This document shows, in pieces, positions 8,574 through 17,542 of a stretch of 64,000 nucleotides of DNA. Each line of letters opens with the position of its first letter. The first letter of the stretch is position 1. A program made the translations under genes and the position numbers. The notes below the pieces were generated by a model, which was given only the letters and a program-made list of their open reading frames with translations, was not told the origin of the DNA and ran no database searches. This DNA is from DASVRZ01 sp038230215 (lineage in GTDB: Bacteria > Verrucomicrobiota > Verrucomicrobiia > Chthoniobacterales > DASVRZ01): contig JBBRNR010000008.1 in NCBI GenBank assembly GCA_038230215.1, positions 1 through 64,000 of the forward strand, in the 5' to 3' direction.

Positions 8574-10868
8574 ATGAAAGTTCTTCCCCAAGTTCTCCGA
8601 GCGCTGCTAGTCGCTGAATCCGACGAGGATGCGATGCTCTTGATCGAGGCACTGCACCGGGGTGGGTATGAGCCAGAATGGGAGCGCGTCGAGACCGAGA
8701 CCGCCCTGCGAGACGCGCTGCTCTCCAAGGAATGGGATGTGGTTTTTTGCGATTACGCCATGCCGGAGCTGGACGCGCGGCGCACGTTGCGCATCCTCCG
8801 CGAATCGGGCGACACGTTGACGGCGATCGTCGTTTCTGGCCAGGCGGGGGAGGAGGTCGCGGTCGAAGCGATGCAACTGGGCGCGAATGATTTCGTTCTC
8901 AAAAACAACATCGGTCGCGTCGTCCCGGCCATTGAACGCGAGCTCGCTGCGGCGGAATTGCGCCGGGAACGCCACGCCGCCACCCTCGCGCTGCGCCAAA
9001 GTGAGGAGCGACATCGGGTGCTCTTCGACCGGAGTCCGCTGCCGATGTGGGTCTATGATCCGAAGACGCTGCGTTACCTGGCTGTGAACGAGATGGCCGT
9101 CCGTGAATACGGCTATACCCGCGAGGAATACCTCGGGATGAGCCTGCGGGAATTGCACCTGCCCGAGGACGTGGCCGCGCTGCTGGAGTCGTTTTCCGCG
9201 ATGAAGAACGATGCGGACTCTCTGCCCAGAATCACGCGCCGCCATCGGAAAAAAGACGGCACAATCATCACTGTGGAAATCGCCGACCAGGCGATTACCT
9301 TCAACGGCCTCACCGCCCGCGTGGTGCAGGCGGCGGACATCACCGAGGCGCGCCGCGCCGCCGATCAGATACGGGAGCAGGCCGCCCTGCTCGACCACGC
9401 GCAGGACGCCATCCTCGTGCAAAATCTGGAGGGTGAGATCACGTATTGGAATAAAAGCGCCGAGCGCGTCTTCGGCTGGACGGCGGCGGAGGCACTGGGC
9501 CGGAAAACCCAGGAATTCCTTTACGAAGATCCCGCGGTTTACCCTGAGTCCTTCGATGCCACTCTGAAATATGGCGACTGGATCGGGGAAGTAACCAAGC
9601 TTACGAAGACCGGCGGCCATGTGCTCATCGCAGGTCGCTGGACCCTGGTGCGCGACGACTCGGGTCAGCCCAAGGCCGTGTTGGCGATCAACACAGACAT
9701 CACGGAGAAAAAACAGATGGAGGCCCAGTTCTTTCGCGCTCAGCGCATGGGAAGCATCGGCACGCTGGCTGGCGGCATCGCGCACGATCTCAATAACGTC
9801 CTCGGCCCCATCATCATGGGCGTCGATCTCCTGAAAGTGCGCGCAACAGAGCCGCAGGACCTCAACATCCTTAACCTCATGGAAATGAGCGGCCAGCGCG
9901 GTGTGGACCTCGTGAAGCAGGTGCTTTTTTTCGCCCGTGGCATTGAGGGTCGGCGCGGCTTGGTGAGCGCGATCCAACTCGTCCGCGATCTCGAGACCAT
10001 CGCCCGCGAGACGTTCCCAAAATCCATCACCATCGAAGTTGAGGCTCCCACTGACATTTGGAATATGCCCGGCGACAAAACGCAGTTTCACCAAGTGCTG
10101 CTGAACCTCTGCGTCAACGCCCGCGACGCGATGCCGACGGGCGGTCGTCTGCGAATCAGTGCGCACAACCGCCAGATTGATGAACAATTTGCCGCCACGC
10201 AGCTCACAGCGCACCCCGGGCCCTACGTTGTGCTTGAAGTCAGCGACACCGGCACCGGCATGGCGCCCGAGGTCGTCGCCAGAATGTTCGAGCCCTTTTT
10301 TACCACCAAAGAACTCGGGCAGGGTACGGGGTTTGGCCTTTCCACGACGGACTCGATCGTGAGAAATCACGGAGGCTTCATCACCGTGCAAAGCGAGCCG
10401 GGCCAGGGCACGACCTTTCAGGTCTGTCTGCCCGCCGTGACCGGCTCTGTCGAGGTGGAGGCCCCGTCCATTCCATTGGATCTCCCGCGCGGCCACGGCG
10501 AGTTAATCCTCATCATCGACGACGAGGCGTCCATTCGCTCCATCACCGGAGAAACACTGGCCGCGTTCGGTTACCGCACGATGAGCGCGGGCGACGGGGC
10601 GGAAGGCATCGCCACCTATGCACAGCACGCGGGGGAGATCGCGGTCGTGCTTACCGACATGATGATGCCCGTGATGGGCGGCGCGGCGACGGTTCGCGTA
10701 CTGCTCCGACTCGATCCGGAGGTGCGAATCATCGTCGCCAGCGGGTCGAGTTCGAAGAACATCGAAGCCGAGGTCGCCGAGATGGGAGTAAAGTTTTTCA
10801 TGCCCAAACCCTACAATGCCGAGACCCTGCTCTGGACCTTGCACACGCTGCTGCACCCGGAGGATTGA
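8574..10868 (+). CDS. Hybrid histidine kinase: REC-PAS-PAS-HisKA-HATPase-REC
   Basis: 764 residues, no membrane segment. The N-terminal receiver has D60 in VVFCDYAMPELD and K110 in DFVLKNN. Two PAS domains follow (about 145-258 and 270-378; the second ends DITEKKQ). HisKA carries H404 in LAGGIAHDLNNVLGP. HATPase_c is clear (NLCVNARDAMP, DTGTGMAPE, GTGFGLST). A C-terminal receiver has D695 in VVLTDMMMPVMGG and a KPYN lysine loop. This is a cytoplasmic, probably redox- or energy-sensing phosphorelay kinase. No output regulator is adjacent. Confidence 0.9.
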   Translation: MKVLPQVLRALLVAESDEDAMLLIEALHRGGYEPEWERVETETALRDALLSKEWDVVFCDYAMPELDARRTLRILRESGDTLTAIVVSGQAGEEVAVEAMQLGANDFVLKNNIGRVVPAIERELAAAELRRERHAATLALRQSEERHRVLFDRSPLPMWVYDPKTLRYLAVNEMAVREYGYTREEYLGMSLRELHLPEDVAALLESFSAMKNDADSLPRITRRHRKKDGTIITVEIADQAITFNGLTARVVQAADITEARRAADQIREQAALLDHAQDAILVQNLEGEITYWNKSAERVFGWTAAEALGRKTQEFLYEDPAVYPESFDATLKYGDWIGEVTKLTKTGGHVLIAGRWTLVRDDSGQPKAVLAINTDITEKKQMEAQFFRAQRMGSIGTLAGGIAHDLNNVLGPIIMGVDLLKVRATEPQDLNILNLMEMSGQRGVDLVKQVLFFARGIEGRRGLVSAIQLVRDLETIARETFPKSITIEVEAPTDIWNMPGDKTQFHQVLLNLCVNARDAMPTGGRLRISAHNRQIDEQFAATQLTAHPGPYVVLEVSDTGTGMAPEVVARMFEPFFTTKELGQGTGFGLSTTDSIVRNHGGFITVQSEPGQGTTFQVCLPAVTGSVEVEAPSIPLDLPRGHGELILIIDDEASIRSITGETLAAFGYRTMSAGDGAEGIATYAQHAGEIAVVLTDMMMPVMGGAATVRVLLRLDPEVRIIVASGSSSKNIEAEVAEMGVKFFMPKPYNAETLLWTLHTLLHPED

Positions 10869-11004
10869 GAGTCGAAGCGAGCCGGGCTCCCACTTTCACC
10901 ACTAGCTGCCTGACAGCCGATGTTGGAGAGATCGGTCGAAGAGATTCGGGGAATTTTCCATTTCCATCGAACAAAATGACCTCATAAGACTCTAACTCCT
11001 CGCT

Positions 11005-11703
11005 ATGTTTTACGGACTCTTTCTCTTTGCCGGAACCATGCTGCTGTCGCTCTGGGCAATGTGGCGGGTGAAAAGCGTATACAATCATTACAGCCAGATG
11101 CGCTGCGCCTCGGGTGTGACCGGTGCACAAGTCGCCCAAGGCATTCTCACGAAATGTGGGATCAGCGATGTGCAAATCGTGCCGCTGAACGAAAAAATGG
11201 GCGACCATTACGATCCAACTCAGAAGCGGCTCGTGCTCTCGGAGGCAAACTATTACGGCCAGTCGCCCGCGGCCCTCGGTGTGGCGGCGCACGAATGCGG
11301 GCATGCCATTCAGCATCAGCAAGCCTACGCGCCCTTGCATCTGCGGATGGCGGCGGTGACAGCGACTAATTTTGCGAGTCAGATCGTGATGATTCTGCCG
11401 TTAATCGGCTTAATGACCGGGATGTTTCGCGGCCAGACGATGATCCTGATCATGGCCATCGCCTGGGGCGTGATCATGCTTTTCAACCTCATCACGCTAC
11501 CAGTCGAGTTTGATGCATCGCGCCGCGCGAAAGTCATTCTCGGCGATATGGGTTACATCGGCACGGCGGACGAAATGTTAGGCGTGAAACGCGTCCTAAA
11601 TGCCGCGGGCTGGACTTACGTCGCGGCGTTCATCACGTCGCTCGCCTATTTCCTCTGGTATCTGCTGCCGTTACTCACTGGGGGCCGTAGAAACAATAAC
11701 TAG
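11005..11703 (+). CDS. Membrane zinc metallopeptidase, YugP family
   Basis: 232 residues. After an N-terminal membrane helix the sequence has DHYDPTQKRLVLSEANYYGQSPAALGVAAHECGHAIQHQ, with the HECGH zinc-binding helix and a downstream acidic FDASRRA (third ligand region) of the YugP/DUF2227-like zinc metallopeptidase family. Two more hydrophobic segments lie around residues 122-165 and one at the C-terminus. Probably an inner-membrane protease; substrate unknown. It ends 22 nt from the convergent phosphofructokinase gene. Confidence 0.85.
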   Translation: MFYGLFLFAGTMLLSLWAMWRVKSVYNHYSQMRCASGVTGAQVAQGILTKCGISDVQIVPLNEKMGDHYDPTQKRLVLSEANYYGQSPAALGVAAHECGHAIQHQQAYAPLHLRMAAVTATNFASQIVMILPLIGLMTGMFRGQTMILIMAIAWGVIMLFNLITLPVEFDASRRAKVILGDMGYIGTADEMLGVKRVLNAAGWTYVAAFITSLAYFLWYLLPLLTGGRRNNN

Positions 11704-11725
11704 CCAACTCCGCTCAGCGGTTTGG

Positions 11726-12742
11726 CTAGACTTCCACGGCGTCGCCAAACTCGATGCCCATGTTTTTGGCGAGACGGGTGAGCGTGGTGGAGATCGGGCG
11801 CTTCCTGGAAATTACCTTTTCGAGATCAACGAGTGTCACTTTTCCATCGCGCAACGACGTCATCGTGCCGGTTTCGCTTTGGAGCAAACCCATCACCGCC
11901 AACTCGCCCATTCTCGTGGCCAGCATCCGGTCGTAATGGCTAGGACTCCCGCCGCGCTGAACGTGGCCCAGCACCGTGCGTCGGACTTCCTGTTTTAGCA
12001 TGTTTTCCCCGCCCACTTCCTTCATTTTATTGATAAATTTCTCGGCAGAGCAGACACCCTCGGCGAGAATGATGAGGCTGCTTTTTTGCCGGTTGGCATA
12101 ACGCTTAGCCAGCATCTCGAGAATGCGCGGCATATTATAACGATACTCGGGAATGACCGCGACCTCGGCCCCGCACGCGATGGCAGTGGTGAGTGCGAGA
12201 TAACCGCTCCCCCGGCCCATTACTTCCACTAGAAAGCAGCGGCTGTGCGAACGCGCGGTGTCTTTGATTTTGTCGATCATCTCGACAATCGTGTTACAGG
12301 CGGTGTCCACGCCCACGCCCATTTGAGTTCCATTGATATCGTTGTCGATCGTGCCGGGAATGCCGACGACGGGGAAACCGAGCTGCGTGAGTTTAAACGC
12401 GCCGGTCAATGATCCGTCTCCGCCGATGACGACGAGTCCCTCGACGTTTTGCGCTCGCAATTTCCTCACCGCCTCGGCCTGTCCCTCGAGGGTCATCATG
12501 CGCATGCAGCGGCTCGTTTGCAGCACGGTGCCGCCCCGCTCAAGCAAACCGCTTAAAATTTCGCTGGTAAGATCCACGATTTCCTCGTCGAAAATGCCGT
12601 CATAGCCATTCTGATAACCCAACGCGCGATAGCCCTGGCGGATGGCGATGCGAGCGACAGCGCGCACGGCGGGGTTCATGCCAGGCGAGTCGCCCCCAGA
12701 GGTTAAAACGGCGATGGAGCGAGCGTGTTTGGATGTGTGCAT
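11726..12742 (-). CDS. pfkA: ATP-dependent 6-phosphofructokinase
   Basis: 338 residues. It phosphorylates fructose 6-phosphate in glycolysis. Visible motifs are TSGGDSPGMNPAVRA (phosphate loop), VVIGGDGSLTGAFKL (the GGDG form typical of ATP- rather than PPi-dependent enzymes), PGTIDNDINGTQMGVGVDTA (catalytic Asp), VEVMGRGSGYLAL and LGHVQRGGSPS. Length is close to bacterial PfkA (about 320). Single gene. Confidence 0.94.
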   Translation of the reverse strand: MHTSKHARSIAVLTSGGDSPGMNPAVRAVARIAIRQGYRALGYQNGYDGIFDEEIVDLTSEILSGLLERGGTVLQTSRCMRMMTLEGQAEAVRKLRAQNVEGLVVIGGDGSLTGAFKLTQLGFPVVGIPGTIDNDINGTQMGVGVDTACNTIVEMIDKIKDTARSHSRCFLVEVMGRGSGYLALTTAIACGAEVAVIPEYRYNMPRILEMLAKRYANRQKSSLIILAEGVCSAEKFINKMKEVGGENMLKQEVRRTVLGHVQRGGSPSHYDRMLATRMGELAVMGLLQSETGTMTSLRDGKVTLVDLEKVISRKRPISTTLTRLAKNMGIEFGDAVEV

Positions 12743-13089
12743 GGTCGGAATAAAATTCGTGAAACTAAAGAGATTTTGTTTGAACAGCGGCTTGGTGAGG
12801 CGGTCAAAGAATACAGGTTAAGGCGATTCGGGTCGCAGCACGTTTTATTTAGTGTTTCCTTGGTTTCATCGTGCGCGGCCCGAATCAATTTTCGAGCGGG
12901 ATGTTGGAGAAAGTTTTAACAGTGTCAAGGCTGGTGATACTCGCCGCCTGCGATCTTGTTTTCCAAGGGAGCTGATTTAAATCACGCTGTTATTCCTGAT
13001 CTCGCCTTCTGGCTATTTTTGGGCATAATGGATTGCGTTCCCCTCGCTAATAAATGTGGCACGCGCAGTGCTAATCCTAGAGTACCAAG
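12743..13089. other. Intergenic gap with no recognised feature
   Basis: 347 nt between the starts of the divergent phosphofructokinase and a small hypothetical gene, so it must hold promoters for both. I found no tRNA cloverleaf, terminator, repeat array or convincing ORF. Confidence 0.5.
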
Positions 13090-13329
13090 ATGAAAGTCTC
13101 TTGGATCGAAAATCAAAAAGATAGTGAACTCATTCGTGCCTGGGTCGAGCTGGTCGATCCGGTCTGCCTGAACGAAGGCGAGACTTGGCAATACATGGCC
13201 TCCGAACAACATGGCCTCTGGCAGCATGTCTTCCGGCATCGTTGCCATCCAGCCACGGGCGAAGTCATGTTTGTACGAGTGCCCGCAGCGACGAAATGGT
13301 CGCCCGGCTGGTGCCAGGAAGTCGATTGA
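13090..13329 (+). CDS. Small conserved-looking hypothetical protein
   Basis: 79 residues (MKVSWIENQKDSELIRAWVELV...). Composition is balanced and rich in aromatic residues (seven W, counting the end), unlike shadow frames here. Two H/C residues (HVFRHRCH) could bind a metal, but this is a guess. It stands alone, ending 12 nt before the convergent S41-like gene. No family recognised. Confidence 0.5.
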   Translation: MKVSWIENQKDSELIRAWVELVDPVCLNEGETWQYMASEQHGLWQHVFRHRCHPATGEVMFVRVPAATKWSPGWCQEVD

Positions 13330-13341
13330 GTTTTCAGTTAA

Positions 13342-14397
13342 CTAACCACCTATTCTGCCCGTTTCGTGCAGGATCAGAAGCGACGTCGCCGTGTCCAGGG
13401 CGCGTTGCAAACTCCGGTCGAGCGATGACTCCGGATCAGACGGCTTCCTTCCGTTTTTTTCCGCTTTGCGAGCTTGATAATTATCCAACTCCGGATTTCT
13501 CCCGGCCACGAGCGACGCCTCGTTCATGTGCGGACGCTCCACCTCAAAAATGAACGACGACACACCCTCTTTTTCACTACGGGTGAGAATGTCGCGCTCC
13601 CCGTCAAGATCTGCGCTGACCACAAGATCAGGCGCAACACCATTTTGCAAAAAATCCGCCGGCAGTCCTGGTAGCACGATTCGTCCGACGGCGATCTCCA
13701 GATTCATTCGGTCATTCACGAGCAACGAGGCAAAATCGAGTGCCTCGCCCTTGGTTTTTTTCCCCACGATCAAAGCGTGTACCTGCTGCCGCAACGCCGC
13801 GGCCACGACCTCCGCTGGTCCGCTGGTGTCCTCATTCACGAGGATAACGAGGATGCCGTTAAAGAGTGCCTCGCTCTGTCCGGTGAAGTTTTTCCCGGCG
13901 TTGGTGCCGCTGCCGACGAGGGTGAAAAGACTTTTTCCACCGCCTGTGAAAAGCGCGATCACATGGGCCGCCTGCTCGTAGCCCGCGCTGTCCCGAGTCG
14001 CCCGCAGATCGAGGATCGTTGCCGGGGTCTTGGGCGCTTTTCGCAGCGATTCCGCGAGTTGGGAAATATTATCGTCGGATAAATCGCCGAGCCGCGCATA
14101 CAGAATCGAGCGTGGCAGGATTTCCTCCTTGAAGTTGACTCCCATCGTAATCTCGTTTGACGTCGCTCGTGTTGTGAGACGTGCATTTTTACCGAGTTTT
14201 TGCAGGACGCCTTGGAGCCGTGCGCGCTCGAGTTCCGCCGGATCGATCCCGCCGGATTTGGAGATTAGGGCGTTGAGTTTTTCCCAAGTGGACTTCACCT
14301 CAGCAGGAGTGAATTGGTCAATCATCGGCCGGATATCCTCCGCAGCCACCAAGCCGGCGAGGCCAAAAAAGAGAATCGGAAAAAAGGGTTTCATCAC
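13342..14397 (-). CDS. Secreted S41 (C-terminal processing) peptidase-like protein
   Basis: 351 residues with a short signal peptide (MMKPFFPILFFGLAGLVAA). The middle resembles the S41 peptidase core: ILYARLGDLSDDNISQLAESLRK, then TPATILDLRATRDSAGYEQAAHV, then ILVILVNEDTSGPAEVVAAAL, where S41 enzymes have the nucleophile Ser, then ALIVGKKTKGEAL where the catalytic Lys usually lies. No PDZ domain is present, and the G-x-S-A-S-A context is degenerate, so it may be a divergent or inactive member. The 25-nt gap to purD allows co-transcription, with purD upstream. Confidence 0.6.
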   Translation of the reverse strand: MMKPFFPILFFGLAGLVAAEDIRPMIDQFTPAEVKSTWEKLNALISKSGGIDPAELERARLQGVLQKLGKNARLTTRATSNEITMGVNFKEEILPRSILYARLGDLSDDNISQLAESLRKAPKTPATILDLRATRDSAGYEQAAHVIALFTGGGKSLFTLVGSGTNAGKNFTGQSEALFNGILVILVNEDTSGPAEVVAAALRQQVHALIVGKKTKGEALDFASLLVNDRMNLEIAVGRIVLPGLPADFLQNGVAPDLVVSADLDGERDILTRSEKEGVSSFIFEVERPHMNEASLVAGRNPELDNYQARKAEKNGRKPSDPESSLDRSLQRALDTATSLLILHETGRIGG

Positions 14398-14422
14398 GTT
14401 GCAACTCGGTTACGGAAGCAGC

Positions 14423-15676
14423 TTAAATCGACTTTAACCCGATGTCTTGGCGGTAAAATTGTCCGTCGAAATGGATCTTCGCCACCGCCTGATACGCTTT
14501 TTCGCGGGCCGATTTTACGTCCGCAGCCAAGGCCGTAACGCCGAGGACGCGTCCGCCAGAGGTGACCACCGTTTCGTCCAAACGCTGGGTTCCCGCATGA
14601 AAAACGAGTGCGCCGCTGGATTCCGCATCGGTGATGCCATTGATCGGCATTCCTTTTGCATAGTTTCCCGGGTAACCACCCGAGGCCATTACCACACAGA
14701 CCGCCGCGCGTGCGTCCCAGTCGAGTTCCATTTCATTCAGGCGGCCGTCAATCGTGGCTTCGAGCAGATCGACCAGATCTGTTTTCAATCGCGGCAGCAA
14801 GACCTGCGTCTCGGGATCCCCAAACCGGCAATTAAACTCCAGCACCCTCGGGCCATCCGCCGTGATCATCAGCCCTGGAAAAAGCATTCCCTGGAAATCA
14901 ATTCCGTCGGCCTGAATGCCTGTGATGAAGCGGTCCATGACCTCGTGCCGGACACGTTCCTGCATCGCCGCGTCCAGGATCGGCACCGGACTGCACGTTC
15001 CCATGCCGCCAGTATTCGGGCCCGAATCGCCGTCGAAGGCGCGTTTGTGATCCTGTGCTCCAGGAAAAAGCAGATATGACTTTCCATCGACCAGCGCGTG
15101 AATCGAGCATTCTTCCCCGGTCAGAAATTCCTCGATCACGACCGACGCACCGGAATCGCCAAACTCGCGCAACTCCATCATGCGATGAATTGCGTCCTCC
15201 CTTTCCTCCGCTGTCTGGGCAATGATCACGCCCTTGCCCAAGGCGAGTCCATCGGCCTTGATCACGACCGGCAACCCGAGCCTACTGGCAAATTCCCGCG
15301 CCGCCGATGCTTGGGTAAACTGACCCGAACGCGCCGTCGGTATGCCGTGGCGCTCCATGAATTCCTTCGCGAAAATTTTCGAGGATTCCAAACGCGCCGC
15401 CGCTTTTCTGGGGCCGAATATTCGCAACCCCGACTCTAGAAAAAGATCCACAATCCCCCCGGCCAGCGCGTCGTCAGGACCCACTACCGTTAAATCCACC
15501 TTCTGTGATCGGGCAAAATCCCGTAGTTTTATCAAATCTGAAATGCTTAATTGAGAATTATTGGCTGTCCCGCCATTTCCCGGCACACAAATAACCTCGG
15601 TGACGCGCAGCGATTGTTTTATTTTCCATGCTAGGGCGTGCTCACGTCCGCCGCCTCCTACGATTAGTATTTTCAC
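14423..15676 (-). CDS. purD: Phosphoribosylamine-glycine ligase (GAR synthetase)
   Basis: Catalyses the second step of purine synthesis: phosphoribosylamine + glycine + ATP to GAR. The GTG start at 15676 gives VKILIVGGGGREHALAWKI at the N-terminus, the family's invariant beginning (417 aa, normal for PurD); a start 33 codons upstream would add an unrelated leader. ATP-grasp features are KADGLALGKGVIIA, VIEEFLTGEECSIHALVDG, GPNTGGMGTCSP and LEFNCRFGDPETQ. It is monofunctional, with no fused PurM/PurN. Confidence 0.95.
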   Translation of the reverse strand: MKILIVGGGGREHALAWKIKQSLRVTEVICVPGNGGTANNSQLSISDLIKLRDFARSQKVDLTVVGPDDALAGGIVDLFLESGLRIFGPRKAAARLESSKIFAKEFMERHGIPTARSGQFTQASAAREFASRLGLPVVIKADGLALGKGVIIAQTAEEREDAIHRMMELREFGDSGASVVIEEFLTGEECSIHALVDGKSYLLFPGAQDHKRAFDGDSGPNTGGMGTCSPVPILDAAMQERVRHEVMDRFITGIQADGIDFQGMLFPGLMITADGPRVLEFNCRFGDPETQVLLPRLKTDLVDLLEATIDGRLNEMELDWDARAAVCVVMASGGYPGNYAKGMPINGITDAESSGALVFHAGTQRLDETVVTSGGRVLGVTALAADVKSAREKAYQAVAKIHFDGQFYRQDIGLKSI

Positions 15677-15800
15677 TGGGCAAAACCGTATTTGCGCCCT
15701 GAAAAAAGCCAAGCCCGAACCGAGTTTCGGGGCAAAGAAAACGTCTCCGACCTCATTGCTCACCACATTGGGCACCGCCTGTGCTAAAGAAGGTGTGACT

Positions 15801-16160
15801 ATGGATCTTTATGAAGCGAAATCCAACCGAGGCTTGGAGAGACGTGTGGATGAGGGGGATTTGCGCAATTTATATCGGGCAGGGTATCTGCACCTTGATT
15901 CACCGGTCCGCCGCTCAGGCTCACCCAACTGGTTTCGGATTGAGGAGATGTTTCCCGATTTTGAGCGGATTCCTTCTGGCAAAAAATACAGCGCCAACTT
16001 CAAGTCGCAGGCTCCACGGTCAAACATGCGCAAGGCCTTCGGGGTCATCCTTCTCATCCTGCTCGCCGCTCTGCTCCTGGCCCGGTTTTCCCAGAAAATC
16101 TCCGCTCGGACCTACGCCCCGGTCGGCACGCTTCAAAATTCCTCGCGCTCAGGAAAATGA
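15801..16160 (+). CDS. Small membrane-anchored hypothetical protein
   Basis: 119 residues starting at ATG 15801, with AAGGTG 5 nt upstream as a possible ribosome site. The first 75 residues are soluble (RRVDEGDLRNLYRAGYLHLDSPVRRSGSPNWFRIEEMFPDFE). One hydrophobic helix follows at about 77-93 (AFGVILLILLAALLLA). The C-terminus overlaps the end of thiD by 28 nt, convergently. The R-R-x-x-x-G-D-x-x-x-x-Y-R-A-G pattern may be a small helical DNA- or protein-binding domain. No family recognised. Confidence 0.6.
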   Translation: MDLYEAKSNRGLERRVDEGDLRNLYRAGYLHLDSPVRRSGSPNWFRIEEMFPDFERIPSGKKYSANFKSQAPRSNMRKAFGVILLILLAALLLARFSQKISARTYAPVGTLQNSSRSGK

Positions 16161-16927
16161 TTCAGCGCCATCAGATGGGAGTGCCATCGGAATGACTGCT
16201 GGATCGCCGCAGTAATGTAACGTTTGGCCACCGCGATTGCTTGCGGAAGCTCCTGGCCCAGAGCGAGTTGCGCAGTGATGGCTGCCGAATAAGTGCAGCC
16301 CGTGCCGTGCGTCGTCACGCCTTCTACAAACGGTGCCTCGTATTGCCAAACCTCGCCGCCCCGAATAAGCAAATCCACCGCAGAGCCGCGGGGCAGATGG
16401 CCGCCTTTCATTAAAACGGCGGTGCCAAACTCGGCACTGAGCGCTTTTCCGGCGACTTCCATTTGACTCACACTGGTGATTTTTCCCTGGGCCCAGAGGA
16501 CGGCGGCTTCGTCCAGATTCGGGGTAATCAAGGTGGCACGCGGGAGCAGTTGGGTGCGATACGCCTCGATCGCCGCCGACTGCAATAGCGAGTCGCCCGA
16601 GGTCGCGATCATCACCGGATCGACCACCAGTGGAATGGAACTCGACTGCAGCGCCCCCACGACGGCCTCAATGATTTCCGTCGAAAAGAGCATGCCGGTT
16701 TTCAGCGCGGCGACGGGGAAATGTTCCAGGCAGAGGGCGATTTGTTCCGCGACGATCCGAGTTTCAATCGACTGGATCGCCGTCACCCGCCCCGGCACCT
16801 CGGCGACGACGCAAGTCACAGCGGTCAGCCCGTAAACGCCGAAATGGGAGAACGTCTTCAGATCCGCCTGAATGCCTGCTCCAGCGGAATTGTCCGAGCC
16901 GGCAATGGTCAGCGCCACCGGCATCAT
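16133..16927 (-). CDS. thiD: Hydroxymethylpyrimidine/phosphomethylpyrimidine kinase
   Basis: 264 residues. It phosphorylates HMP and HMP-P in thiamine biosynthesis. The start at 16927 (GGAG 6 nt upstream) reads MMPVALTIAGSDNSAGAGIQADLKTF, the ThiD signature. Others are VYGLTAVTCVVAEVPGRV, VVDPVMIATSGDSLL, TLITPNLDEA and EGVTTHGTGCTYSAAI (anion hole and catalytic Asp region; here HGTGC). Its ATG overlaps the TGA of the cyclo-ligase gene as ATGA, so the two are probably translationally coupled. No TPP riboswitch was seen upstream of the pair. Confidence 0.93.
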   Translation of the reverse strand: MMPVALTIAGSDNSAGAGIQADLKTFSHFGVYGLTAVTCVVAEVPGRVTAIQSIETRIVAEQIALCLEHFPVAALKTGMLFSTEIIEAVVGALQSSSIPLVVDPVMIATSGDSLLQSAAIEAYRTQLLPRATLITPNLDEAAVLWAQGKITSVSQMEVAGKALSAEFGTAVLMKGGHLPRGSAVDLLIRGGEVWQYEAPFVEGVTTHGTGCTYSAAITAQLALGQELPQAIAVAKRYITAAIQQSFRWHSHLMALNHFPEREEF

Positions 16928-17472
16928 GGGAAACTCCTTTTCTCGGTGACGACGAAATCCATTCGCCGGTCGTGGAGTTCCATCGGTATCTGCGGGACGA
17001 TTTGAAAATCGAAGCACACGCCGACCGTCACCACCGTCGGATGCGCCGCGAGCCAGCGGTCGTAGAAACCCCTGCCCCGTCCGAGGCGACTTCCATTGGC
17101 ATCGAAAGCGAGGCCCGGAACCAGCACCAGATCGGGCACGCGCGGTTCGTTGCCGATGGGCTCATGCAGATTCCAGGCGCCGGGTTGCAGATCCGAATGC
17201 GACTCGACCATGAGGAAATGCAGGTCGTTGGTCACGCTGGCCTCGACTTTCGGGTAGAGAAACGTTTTCCCATCACGATGGAGGTCGAGCCAGAGAATTG
17301 TGGTTTCCATTTCGTCGGTGCGCCCAGCAAAGAGCCCGATGACCGATGCTTCCCGCCACGCGTCCAGCGCACTCAGCCGGGCTGCCATTTCATGCGAGGC
17401 GGCGAGGCGCTGATCGGAGTGCAACTCGCCCAGCGTTCGACGCATCGTCTGGCGGAGAAACGATTTCGTCAT
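16924..17472 (-). CDS. 5-formyltetrahydrofolate cyclo-ligase
   Basis: 182 residues from ATG 17472 (MTKSFLRQTMRRTLGEL). It converts 5-formyl-THF to 5,10-methenyl-THF with ATP. Family features: basic N-terminal helix K-x-x-L-R-x-x-M-R-R, FAGRTDEMETTILW, KVEAS, LVLVPGLAFDANGSRLGRGRGFYDRWL (the ATP/folate loop, here GRGRGFYDR instead of the commoner GYGxGYYDR). It overlaps thiD by 4 nt. A 70-nt gap separates it from the divergent hydrolase gene. Confidence 0.9.
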   Translation of the reverse strand: MTKSFLRQTMRRTLGELHSDQRLAASHEMAARLSALDAWREASVIGLFAGRTDEMETTILWLDLHRDGKTFLYPKVEASVTNDLHFLMVESHSDLQPGAWNLHEPIGNEPRVPDLVLVPGLAFDANGSRLGRGRGFYDRWLAAHPTVVTVGVCFDFQIVPQIPMELHDRRMDFVVTEKRSFP

Positions 17473-17542
17473 GTGCCGGTAAACTAATTGCACGGACCGC
17501 GTTTGCGAATATCCTTTTCGCCTTGTCCTCTGTCTGGCCCGC

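Noticed and set aside
8607..10496. 629-codon frame antisense to the hybrid kinase
   Set aside because: It is the complement of a clear REC-PAS-HisKA protein, is rich in H/R/D without domains, and is a usual shadow in GC-rich DNA.
16928..17542. TPP riboswitch for thiD
   Set aside because: thiD is translationally coupled to the cyclo-ligase gene and the 70-nt leader before that gene is too short and lacks the conserved TPP-box bases.
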